Source: Cryphonectria parasitica EP155 (lineage: Eukaryota > Ascomycota > Sordariomycetes > Diaporthales > Cryphonectriaceae). Taken from it: a stretch of 64,000 nucleotides of DNA. Below, piece after piece: positions 20,429 through 30,071 of the stretch (within the stretch, counting starts at the first letter, position 1; each line of letters begins with the position of its first letter). A program made the translations under genes and the position numbers. The notes under the pieces were generated by a model. The model searched no databases. It was not told the DNA's origin and saw only the letters and a program-made list of their open reading frames with translations. The stretch covers positions 1,223,630 through 1,287,629 of the forward strand of contig NW_024468916.1 in the NCBI RefSeq assembly GCF_011745365.1. The letters run 5' to 3'.

Positions 20429-22592
20429 TCAAAAGATTCGAGCCTCCTTTCTCTCGAACCAGACCAGCGGGATATCTTCTCCTTCCAATCGCAGGTCCAC
20501 TCCGATGTGCGTTACCTGACCACCTGCGCTAACGCGGAACTCAGTCCGAACACACAGCGCGAACAAATCGGGCAGCTCCTCCAGAGCGGCATAGGTAAGC
20601 CAAAAATCGCCCGACTTGTGCTGCAATTTGCCCACGACGAGCTGTTGGGCATCGCGATCCCTCCGCAGACGCAGCGAACAGCCTTCATCCACTGTGTTGC
20701 TGCTTGCGTCCTCGCAGTCGGTGGCAACGAACAGGTCACCATAGGCTGGGTGGCTGTAGGTTCCTGCATGGTCCGCCAGCGGGAGTGACGGCGGTAGTGG
20801 CGGGTTGGGGACGTTTGGATAAAGCCGGTCAGGGCATGTATCGAGGGCTCTCTGGACAAGCTCGGCCTCCTTCAAGTATCTGAAAGACCGTCGTCAGCCT
20901 GCCCCCTCTCGCTCTGGCGCTACAGGGATAATAATGATCGCGAGAAACTCACAGTGCCTCATGGTCTGGCCGTCTCTCCTGCTCGACACCAAACAGATCG
21001 TACAGCACCCGGTACGTGACCAGCTCCCGCACCTTGGAGTTCGAGTTGGCCATCACAACGATGCCGTACTCCCTCGCCGGCACCATCAGCATAAATGTAA
21101 CGAAGGTGCTCACGGTACCCGTGTGCCAGTAGATCTGCTCGCCCTCGAACACAGCGCCCATCCAGCCCAGGCCATACGTCTCGGTCGTGGGGCCGAGGAA
21201 CATCTCGCTGTTGAATCCCATCAGCGTGCGCGGTCTCTTGAGCTCCCGGTGGCCCGCCGCCGAGATGGGACCGGTCTCGGCCATCATAACGCGCAGGTAC
21301 TTGGTGTAATCGGCCACATTGCTGTAGACCGCCCCGGCGCCCGCATCGGCGCCCAGTCGTCCGTCGAGGTTTGGGTTCCGCACGTATGCGCCATTCCCCA
21401 CAGCCCAGTAGCTCTGCGCCGCAGTCAGCCCACTGTGCACGAGGCGTGGGTCATAGATGTCCAGAAAGGTCTCGTTCATGCCCATGGGCGCCCAGAGGTG
21501 CTCGTGGAAGAAGGAAGCGAGGTTGAGTCCCGTGAGCTTCTCGATGGCGTAGCCTGCCGTCGCGTACATCATGTTATTGTATTGGAGCTTTGTGCGCGGC
21601 TCTGCGGAAAGCGGGAGGTACCGCAGGCTGCGGATGAGCTGGCGCGTAGAGTTGAGGATGGAGAGATCATGACGTGGGTAGCCTGTACGGTGGCATAGGG
21701 CGTCTTCGAAAGTTATGTGCTGTAAGGGAAAAGAGGGAGGATAGTCAGTCGCTGAGGCATGACGGCATTGCTTCTCTGCGGGAGTGACAGTATGATGAGA
21801 ACAGAGAGGACATCCTGCTAAGAAAGGCATTGCCTTTGCTGCAAGATCATAGGAGCCAGAAAAATCACATCCTGTCCAACGTGTTCTCTGGGAGTGATCG
21901 TTCGTCCCTGGGACATGAAATCTACTCACCTCAGTTGCCCACTCATCACTGAGCACAAAATCTTCACGCAACACATGCGAGATGGGCGTCTCCCATGAGA
22001 TGTCGGAGTAGTCAGAAGAGTTATCGATGAGGAGTGACAGGCTAGCCGCGGTAAAAGACTTTGTTGTGCTTCCCGTGCAAAAAAGAGTGTGAGCCGTCAC
22101 AGGCTCCGAGGTCTCAAGAGAAGCCTTGCCGAAACCCTGCGTTCTTGTTTTAGCGTCTTGTCCGATTAGGTTGTAAACGATCTGTCTTTCCTCTTTTTCT
22201 TTTTCTTATTCTTTCTCTTCTCTCATATGTTTATTCGTTCATCCTCTTAGTTTGTGGAAATTGCCAGTTGGCAGATATCAATTTCGGAAACTCACTTTGA
22301 GCCATGTCTCGCTTCCGTTGATCACTCCAACCGCCATTCCCGGCGCGTACCATCTTTCCATTACATCCTCAATGTAGTCCGTCCACGAGGGTATCCATGG
22401 GTCTGTTGCCTTAGATGTTCCTATAGCGTACTGTCCAAGTACACCGAACGGGCGCTGCGACAGAGCGTTAGCGCTACGTGCCAGTGCGCCGAACAAGACG
22501 ATAACGGCCTGCATTGGGAGACGGGGTATTTTGACGATCTTTAGGATAAGAGAAATAGAGACGGCACGATAAAGCAGCCTTTTCATAGACAC
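20429..22592 (-). CDS. Beta-lactamase-family serine hydrolase (class C/S12 fold)
   Basis: Exons 22592-22296, 22136-21930, 21719-20953 and 20879-20429 (573 residues). The SxxK motif S-T-T-K is at 122-125 (FCTGSTTKSFTAAS), the Y-x-N motif at 215-217 (KLQYNNMMYATAGYAIE), and the third box is H-T-G at 367-369 (IYWHTGTVS), so all catalytic elements are present. HRTGYPRHD is typical of the fungal esterase/transpeptidase-like branch. The C-terminal extra domain (from about 425) is a lipocalin-like beta domain seen in many of these proteins. The N-terminus is hydrophobic: either a signal anchor from ATG 22592 or a signal peptide if the inner ATG at 22514 is used (MQAVIVLFGALARSANA). Intron 2 (210 nt) is a multiple of three with no stop. 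The substrate is unknown; related enzymes are esterases, peptidases or lactone hydrolases. Confidence 0.85.
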
Positions 22593-23816
22593 TGTTTATA
22601 AATGAGGCGTATGGCTCTTGTATCTTCTCATGAGCGTACAGGGAAGAGTACCGTGGCGTATCATCTTCCAGTGTCCAAGATAACAATTGAGTAGGAGGAG
22701 AGGATGTACTATATACTATAGTAGCATACAGAAACAGGTACCCTGGTCAGATACTCTTGATCTGCGCCCGGCCCACTTCCTGCTGTAAGAATCCTGCCGT
22801 ACTTTTGGTAGTATGGCCCTGTAAGGAACTGACACACCGTAACCTAGTGCTGCTATAGCATGCTCTGTAGCTAGTGGACCTTTTATCTGTAAGCTCTGGA
22901 CATAGCAAGAAGCAGGTTCGCAATGTATTCTCATACAAATGATCATGTTGCTATAAGCTCAGCCTCAATGGTATATACTATCAGAATCTTCAATTCCACT
23001 AAAGTTTGGGTTGCAGAAGAGCCTGAAGGTGACGGTTACCTGACCAGAAACCTTTATTGCCCTTATATTGTGGTAGTATGCATGTCAGACGGAAAGATCA
23101 TTCTGGGTATAAGGAGACCACCTCCCTAACATACAATAAACATCCCACTGCACTATCAACCCAGATTGCGTTAAACGCCTAGAGAGTATTTACTACAGTA
23201 TTTGGACAAGATTGCGATTGTCTGGAATTAAATGAATTACGTTCGACTCCATTCTATGCTCACAAAAACGGGTCAAGCTGACTTGGCCCCTTTAGGTACA
23301 TCGCACGAGGAGGGTCGAAGACGCAGTGGCGCTTCATACGATAATTGTCTTCAGTACTGTATGAGGCTTGGGAATGTCACACTAAAGATGTGCTGTGGCT
23401 GGAGCTAGTAACATTGGCAGCAGGAGCTATGATCCCTCCACCAAACTAATAGCCAATTAGTCGTCCTAACACTGCGAAAGGCCTAACTTAAGCTGAGAAC
23501 TTCAGACTTGCGTCTTTACCCAAACGATTGGGTGGCCGTCTAGATACCTTGTCATCCAGAACAGATCTCGACATTCGGCAGTTTTATTTGTATGCTGCTT
23601 TGTCGTTGCATTCATCAAAGGCTAGCGCAGCGCCTAAATATGACAGCAGCAACACAAGGGAACACACTACAGTAGCAGCAGCCGCTGAGTGGCACCCACC
23701 ACAATCCAGGCCCACCCCAGCATTTCGATTCCCAACCACAAACCCGCCCCCCTCGATACAACGCAGCGCATTGCAGTGTTAGTTGCCCAGGGGACCGCCC
23801 AACAGAGCCGGCAAAC
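22593..23816. other. Divergent intergenic region
   Basis: Shared upstream region of the serine hydrolase (minus) and the zinc-finger protein (plus). It is visibly more AT-rich in 22690-23250 than its surroundings. No gene, repeat or RNA was recognised. Confidence 0.5.
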
Positions 23817-25568
23817 ATGGATTTCATGAAGAAGCGCAAACTCAACGCTCTGCTGAACGGCTTTGGCAGCAGGCCAGCAACATCATCTTCGGCAACCTCT
23901 GATTCCACCGCGCGCGACGTTGACTTTGCAGCAGTACCATCGACGCCTCTTCCCAACCGATATTCGACGGGAACCTTCAGCTCAACCTCCTCACCCAGCC
24001 GAACACCCGGTGCAGACCCGATGGCGCTACGGCACACGGTCTCGTCAGTGCCACGATCGACCACCTCGACCGACGCCGACCTCCTCATAAAGCGTCGACG
24101 ACTCGGCCTGCCAGACTCGACGCCCTCCACGAACAGCTTCGGCGCATCCAATCCCGGTTCGCCCACCACCACCACCACCACCACCAGGACAGATGGCAGC
24201 CAGACGACCATATCCAACATCGTGCTGAGGAAGTGGAGCGGCAAGGATGAGAAGAAGAAGGAGTTTTTCAAGCCCAGGTACTGCCCAGGCGACCGCGACG
24301 AACTTCTCAAGCGTCTGGTCAGCTTCCAGGAGCTGACGGACTGGACACCCAAGCCAGATCTCGTCAACGAGGTGCAGTGGGCCAAGCGCGGGTGGATATG
24401 TAATGGCAAGGAGCGCGTTCGGTGCACACTCTGCAACAAGGAGCTCGTGGTGCGGCTCAACAAAAAGTCGGCCGACGGGAAAGAGGTCATGGTTCTCGTG
24501 CCCTCGGAGATCGAGGACGCGCTGGTGCAAAAGTACGTGGAGCTCATTGTCACCTCCCACCAGGAGGACTGTCTCTGGCGGAAGCGCGGCTGCGACGACT
24601 CCCTCCTACGCCTGCCCCTGTCGAACCGACAGAACGCCATACAAGACCTGCGGAAACGCTACGACGAGCTCTGTGCCCGAAATGCCTTCCTTCCCTACGA
24701 GTTCAACCTACGGCTTCCCGAGGGGCTCAGCATCAATGCTATCCTGTCACAGCTCCCGCCTGATTTCTTCAGCGCCCCACCGCCTCCGCCTACAAGTCCC
24801 TCGCCATCGTCCCCAAACCGTGTCGCCCTTGCGCTCGCTGTGCTCGGCTGGCAGGGTCTGGACAACCCACGCATCGGTCCGGTGCCCAACACCGCGTCGT
24901 GTCATACGTGTCTCCGCCGGCTGGGGCTGTGGATGTTCAAGAGCAAGGAGATCGACCCAGAGACCAACGAGGTGTTGGTGCCCGCGCCAATGGATCATCT
25001 AGACCCCACCAGGGAGCACAGGTTTTTTTGCCCGTGGAAGAGCGCCGAGGCGCAGCGCATCTCGCCAGATGCAGGCTCCCAGAGGCGGATGAGATTGGCA
25101 GCCGATGAAGGGGACAAGGCCGGCTGGCAGGTGCTATTACAGGTGCTCAAGAACGAGGCTTACCTCAGAGATCGGGAAACACCGAGCAAGCGGGCTTCCG
25201 GGGCGGGAAGAGAGAAACCTCCACAGACGCATAGGAGGTCCGTGATGGGCGAGAGTGGGGGGCAGGGTTCCCCTTACGCCTCGACGCCTGGACTGGAAGG
25301 ATCGGCAATTGTAGGCGACGGGCCAGAGGACCAAGAAGACGAGAAGGTCGAGGCGGAAAAGGACAAGGAGAGGTGGGCCAGACTCCGGCGGGTCAAGAGC
25401 ATGTTGTCGTCCAAAGGGGCCCGGAAGCTGCGCAAATCGTTCAGTGCCAGCCGGCCAGGTAGCGCGCTAAGTCGCCCAGGCACGAGCCACTCCACCGCAC
25501 ATGATGGAGAGACACCACAGGCGGAGACGCAGCAGTCTGCAGCAGCCCCAGTTGACCAGGCGCGCTGA
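23817..25568 (+). CDS. C3HC zinc-finger protein, Rsm1/NIPA (ZC3HC1) family
   Basis: A single exon of 583 residues from ATG 23817 (AAACATGG). Residues 1-145 are Ser/Thr-rich and disordered, with a basic cluster KKRK at 5-8 and KRRR at 92-95 that could serve as nuclear localisation signals. The first zinc module has C195, C203-x2-C206 and H248-x3-C252; the second has C362-x2-C365 and H401-x3-C405, each with the conserved Trp context (WAKRGWIC; FFCPWKS). Pro-rich insert at 318-334. The C-terminal 150 residues are charged and disordered. Family members: fission yeast Rsm1 (mRNA export factor), yeast Pml39 and human NIPA/ZC3HC1 at the nuclear basket. So a role at nuclear pores in mRNA export or pore-basket assembly is likely; the exact role here is inference. 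Confidence 0.88.
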   Translation: MDFMKKRKLNALLNGFGSRPATSSSATSDSTARDVDFAAVPSTPLPNRYSTGTFSSTSSPSRTPGADPMALRHTVSSVPRSTTSTDADLLIKRRRLGLPDSTPSTNSFGASNPGSPTTTTTTTRTDGSQTTISNIVLRKWSGKDEKKKEFFKPRYCPGDRDELLKRLVSFQELTDWTPKPDLVNEVQWAKRGWICNGKERVRCTLCNKELVVRLNKKSADGKEVMVLVPSEIEDALVQKYVELIVTSHQEDCLWRKRGCDDSLLRLPLSNRQNAIQDLRKRYDELCARNAFLPYEFNLRLPEGLSINAILSQLPPDFFSAPPPPPTSPSPSSPNRVALALAVLGWQGLDNPRIGPVPNTASCHTCLRRLGLWMFKSKEIDPETNEVLVPAPMDHLDPTREHRFFCPWKSAEAQRISPDAGSQRRMRLAADEGDKAGWQVLLQVLKNEAYLRDRETPSKRASGAGREKPPQTHRRSVMGESGGQGSPYASTPGLEGSAIVGDGPEDQEDEKVEAEKDKERWARLRRVKSMLSSKGARKLRKSFSASRPGSALSRPGTSHSTAHDGETPQAETQQSAAAPVDQAR

Positions 25569-26793
25569 TATAAAATCATAACCGCACCGTTGGCGGTAGC
25601 TTATGTGATTGGTCCAACACATGTATGCATGTATGGCATGTTCATGAACGGGGCCTAATTGCTTTTTTTCTCCCAAAAATTACGTTACTATTCTCATCAG
25701 CGACGGCGTTCATTCCATTTTTCATAATTTATAGGGCTGGGATGTGATTTAACGGATGGCCATAAGGAAAAGCAGTTTAGGAGAGCAACTTGTCTGTCTA
25801 CGAATAGGTTGATATACTTTTCTTCTATCTTGGTTTCTCAACCAGTCAACTACTTCTGCGATAAGAACTGCTATGCTCAAAGGAGGGAAAAGAAGCCTGA
25901 GCGGATGCTGACAGACGAGATGTATTTCCAGTGGCTGAGGTTCTGGATATGTCTTCTGCTCGCTGTATGAGGAAGCAACTAGATACAACTGTATAGCGGC
26001 TCTCCACAACCGGGCAGGGGTAGGCGGGTCCACTAAGCAGCGTCGCTTAAATTTCTGTGCGAGCAAATTTCTGCTCTTTCTCAACATCCAACCCGACCAC
26101 AAAACAAAAATCAAACACCGGGCAGGACAGCTTGGCGTGATTGTTGGGTTTCCAGTCCAGCAAGAACACTTGATCAGACATGTGGTTTTGCACTGAATGA
26201 GGCTGAAGCCGTCAAGGCATAAGCCGCAATGGAGGGACTGCTTAGGCTTACTGACTGAAGTGACCCGAGGGAGGTGGGGCAAGGGGCCAGCTTCTTCTGC
26301 TATATTTTTGCAGCCTCGCAGAACGGTATGGAATCGCTTGGATTCCCTCAGCTCTGCTGCACCCTCAAAGCAGAAAGTTGGCTCCTCCCACCTCGACCAC
26401 AACCACAACCACCACGAGACAATTGAACACCACTCTCTCTAATTCAGTCAACCAAATACGAACAACGGTACGTCTCAATTCTTCTTTGTTGTTCCTCGCA
26501 GCCACTTGAAGTGTCCTCGATGTGATGAAATATACAGCTGGCACCAGTCATAGGGTTTTTTGTACTCTCTCCTTTGATGACCAAGCTTCTTGTTACACAG
26601 TCTCTGATCGAATTGATACTTCTTTTTTCTTGCTCTTGAGTTCTCACAATGCATGTCTCTCTCGGTGCAGCAGCGTTGACTGACCTTTTGTGGCGAGGAT
26701 AGAACCCGAACTCGAGCAGCCCCACGTTCCAATTCAATCTCGCGGCCAACCTACCTCGCCAGATCTGCTAAACGCCCAATTCGCCCTGACAAG
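25569..26793. other. Intergenic region and AHA1 leader
   Basis: No supportable gene. A 219-codon minus-strand frame (26408-25749) has no family resemblance and unusual composition. A consensus donor (AACG|GTACGT at 26468) downstream of a CA-rich stretch suggests that AHA1 has a 5' UTR intron ending just before its ATG. Confidence 0.5.
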
Positions 26794-27918
26794 ATGGTCC
26801 TCCACAACCCCAACAACTGGCACTGGGTGAACAAGGACGTCTCTGCTTGGGCGAGAGAATGGTTCGAGGACAACTTGACCAAGATTGCAGCTGAGGACGG
26901 CGAGACCAAGGCAAGGATTAGCAAGATCGTTAGCTCAGATGGTGATGTCGACGTCTCGCAGCGCAAAGGCAAGGTGATCACCATCTTTGACGTCAAGCTG
27001 GTGCTAGAGTATTCGGGCTCTACCGCCGATGCCGAGGATGTCTCGGGAACGATTACTGTACCAGAAGTGGCACACGATACAGAAGAGGACGAGTTCGTGG
27101 TATGCACCCCTTTTACCCATTACGAACATGGTGCCTGAGATTTCTGTGAAAGGCTTGTATGCTAAGGGATTGGCCCTTGACAGTTTGAAATCGACATCTA
27201 CTCCGAGTCGAAAGAGAAGCAGCCGGTCAAGGACCTCGTTCGCGCCAAGCTCGTCCCCCAGCTGCGGAAGGAATTCCTGAAGCTGGCCCCAGCCCTGATA
27301 GCAGAGCACGGCAAGGACATCCAGCACGCGCCTGGCTCCAACCCCTCCAGTGGCTTCTCGACGCCCAAGATTCACCCACAGAAGTCATCTGTCCCTACAT
27401 CCTCCACAACTACTAGCAAGAAGTCTGACAGCGGCGCCGTCGTCAACACTACAACAGTCACGGACTCGGAAGAGTTCCGGACAACTGCAGAGGAGCTGTA
27501 CAAGACTTTCACCGACCCGCAGCGGATCGCGGCCTTCACACGGGCCCCGCCAAAGGTGTTTGAAGGCGCTCAGGAGGGGGGCAAGTTTGAGATCTTTGGT
27601 GGAAACGTGACGGGCGAGTACCTAGAGCTGGCAGAGAACAAGAAGATTGTGCAGAGCTGGAGACTGCAACAATGGCCAGCCGGACACCACAGCACGTTGG
27701 AGATCGAGTTTGACCAGAACGATGTCGACAGCGTGACCGTCATGCGGGTCAACTGGACGGGCGTACCCGTAGGTCAGGAGGAGGTTACCAAGGAGAACTG
27801 GCAGAACTACTACGTGCACAGCATCAAGCGGACTTTTGGGTAAGTCACAGACAACATCACATCTTGGCGGTTCACTAAAGCTTGCTAACCTCGTCTTAGT
27901 TTCGGCACGGTTCTTTGA
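26794..27918 (+). CDS. AHA1: Hsp90 co-chaperone Aha1
   Basis: Exons 26794-27099, 27184-27839 and 27900-27918 (326 residues); introns of 84 and 60 nt (GTATGC and GTAAGT donors). The N-terminal Aha1_N domain begins with the family hallmark NPNNWHWVNKDVSAWA and runs to about residue 150, where it binds the Hsp90 middle domain and stimulates ATP hydrolysis. A Ser/Thr-rich linker (about 160-195) joins it to the C-terminal AHSA1/START-like domain (from about 197: EFRTTAEELYKTFTDP; AFTRAPPKVFEG; FGGNVTGEY). The final 19-nt exon completes FGFGTVL, the typical Aha1 ending, which fixes the last splice. Cytosolic. Length equals the fungal norm. Confidence 0.95.
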
Positions 27919-28478
27919 ACACTCTCTCGCTCTCTCCGCCATGATCAATACAGACATGTTGGATGACTTAGATCACACTATCATTAGCGATACAAAGAGA
28001 TAGAAAAGAAAGAAAAAAGAAGTCAAAAAGAAGCGTTTGCTATTCACAGCTGTACAGATGCGGTTCTGACTGACCTCAATTGACTCTTGTGAATTTGACT
28101 CACGTCCACCAATCTACGTGCCATTTATCATGACGGCATTGTTCCTCGTGAAAACTGCTATATTGCCTCCAATGTTGATGACATCCTTTTTGGTGCTACG
28201 TCCCGGAGCGTGATAGACAAGATAGAGATAGACACCACTAGTGCCCTCACCAACAGCCTTACCTACAGAAAGTGACCCGGTCCACACCATTCCACCGTCC
28301 GGCTCCGCTTATCGGTCTCTTCCACCGTCGACCTTCACACGTGCTTCGTATCATAGTACATTCATCTGCCGCTTGACTTCAAAACATTCCCCTTTTATTT
28401 TTGAATGAACTCATGCAAGACTTGGGAAAATAAGAGGAATTTATTCATACCTTGTTTTCCTTCCTTCCTTTCTAAAAG
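27919..28478. other. Intergenic region
   Basis: 3' flank of AHA1 and promoter of the nitrilase-family gene, CT-rich near the right end. Nothing else seen. Confidence 0.6.
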
Positions 28479-29736
28479 ATGGCGCCCATATACAAGTTTG
28501 CATTGATTCAAATGCAGCCTAAAGTGAGTTGAGCGCCTTTTTGTTTTTATCTTCGTAAAAGAAGACCTTCGTGGCTCATGAGAGCGGGTTGGACATCTTG
28601 TCATTCTGAGGGAAGCGTATTGCTCGAGCAGGAAGGATATAAGGTAGTGTGACTTGACACAATGTCTATGCACAGAGAATGTGCGACCAAACAACACGTT
28701 TTACCCTTTGGATTTTCCTCATCCATCCAGCTTGTTCCAATTCACTTGCAGTACTCACAGTAAGGTTTCACTTTCCATACACACGGCTAACCAACCCCCG
28801 CCCTCCCTTTCCCAGCCTGTCGACCCAGCAGCCAACTTTGCAAAAGCCGAGGCAGAGATCCGAAAAGCAGCCGCAGCAGGCTGCCACCTCGCCATCCTGC
28901 CCGAGTACCACCTCACCTCGTGGGTTCCAGAGCACCCCGACTTCATCACCGCCTGCGCCGACTCAGAGGCCTACCTGGCGCGGTACCAAGCCCTCGCGCG
29001 CGAGCTCAACATCTCGCTCGTGCCGGGCACCATCTGCGAGGCCCACCCGGCGACAGAGCACACGCCGGACCCGGCCAGCGAGCGGGCGCGCGAGCTGCTG
29101 GGCGGCGACCGCGAGCTGCGCAACATGGCGCACTTCATCGCGGCGGGCACGGGCGCGGTCTCGGCCTCGTACCAGAAGAAGAACCTCTGGCACCCGGAGC
29201 GGCCGCACCTCTCACCCGGCCGACACGAGCCGCACAGCGCCTTCGACACGCCGCTGACCCATGCGGACGGGACGCCCGTGCGCGCGGGCATGCTGGTGTG
29301 CTGGGACCTGGCATTCCCCGAGGCGTTCCGCGCCCTGATCGCAGACGGCGCCGAGCTGGTGCTCATCCCGTCGTTCTGGCTCGTCACGGACCTGGACGAG
29401 GTCGGGCTTGCGCTCAACCCGGACTCGGAGAAGGTCTTTCTCGACAGCTGCGTTGTGAGCAGGGCGTTTGAGAATACCTGTGCTGTCGTCTTTTGCAACA
29501 AGGGCGGGTGCAGCCAGGTCGCCATGCCCATCCAGGGGAGGCTGAAGTCGGTCCTGGGCGAGGGTGAGAGCAGGGAGCTGGGGCTGGATGAGGACGGGGT
29601 GAGTTATGTCGAGGTGGATCTGGATGTGTTGAGGATCGCCGAGGAGAACTACAAGGTGAGAGAGGATATAAGGGGACGCGGCTGGCATTATGGTTATGAG
29701 TTGGCGAGGGATGGGGGCCAGGAGACGTCGAAATAA
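28479..29736 (+). CDS. Nitrilase-superfamily (carbon-nitrogen hydrolase) amidase
   Basis: Exons 28479-28523 and 28816-29736 (321 residues). The first exon encodes only 15 residues (MAPIYKFALIQMQPK) but is needed for the first beta strand; the junction then reads KPVDPAANFAKAE as in homologues. The Glu-Lys-Cys triad is visible: E45 in LAILPEYHLTSW, K136 in SYQKKNLWHP and C177 in MLVCWDLAFPEAF. The product therefore hydrolyses an amide or nitrile, but the substrate (omega-amide, carbamoyl compound or other) cannot be told from sequence. The intron is unusually long for this window (292 nt) and contains further good splice signals (CACA|GTAAGG at 28760, TTGCAG ending 28751). The coding region is very GC-rich. 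Probably cytosolic: no targeting signal. Confidence 0.85.
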
Positions 29737-29845
29737 AGCAGTGGAATGTTGACGTGTGAAAGAATGGGCGAAAAGAGAATAACTTTACTCGTCACATATA
29801 GCTATTAATAGCTACGATATTCTTATTCTTATTGTTTTTTATTTG

Positions 29846-29879
<34 letters not shown>

Positions 29880-30071
29880 TTCCAAGTCTATTTTCTGTGA
29901 TTCCATGAACGAAGCCGAGAAGTTGTATAATTATTTGAGTAGAGTACTTGAGCATATGCGAGAATCAGCTCAGGCTGAGGTCGGAGCGAGAATGCCATCA
30001 TCCTGAACATGCATGCATTAATCCCGCACCATCGTCGTAGACATCGACCGTCATGTTCAGTCCATTCGCTG
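29737..30071. other. Convergent spacer with CT microsatellite
   Basis: Separates the nitrilase gene (plus) from RAP1 (minus), both ending here. It contains an AT-rich 3' region and a (TC)13 tract. No gene. Confidence 0.7.
29850..29876 (+). repeat. (TC)13 dinucleotide microsatellite
   Basis: An uninterrupted CT/TC run of 27 bases in the convergent spacer after the nitrilase-family gene. Confidence 0.95.

Noticed and set aside
25749..26408. Minus-strand frame of 219 codons upstream of AHA1
   Set aside because: Not opposite a known gene, but Cys/Trp/Arg composition is random-like, no family resemblance, and it overlaps the AHA1 promoter region.
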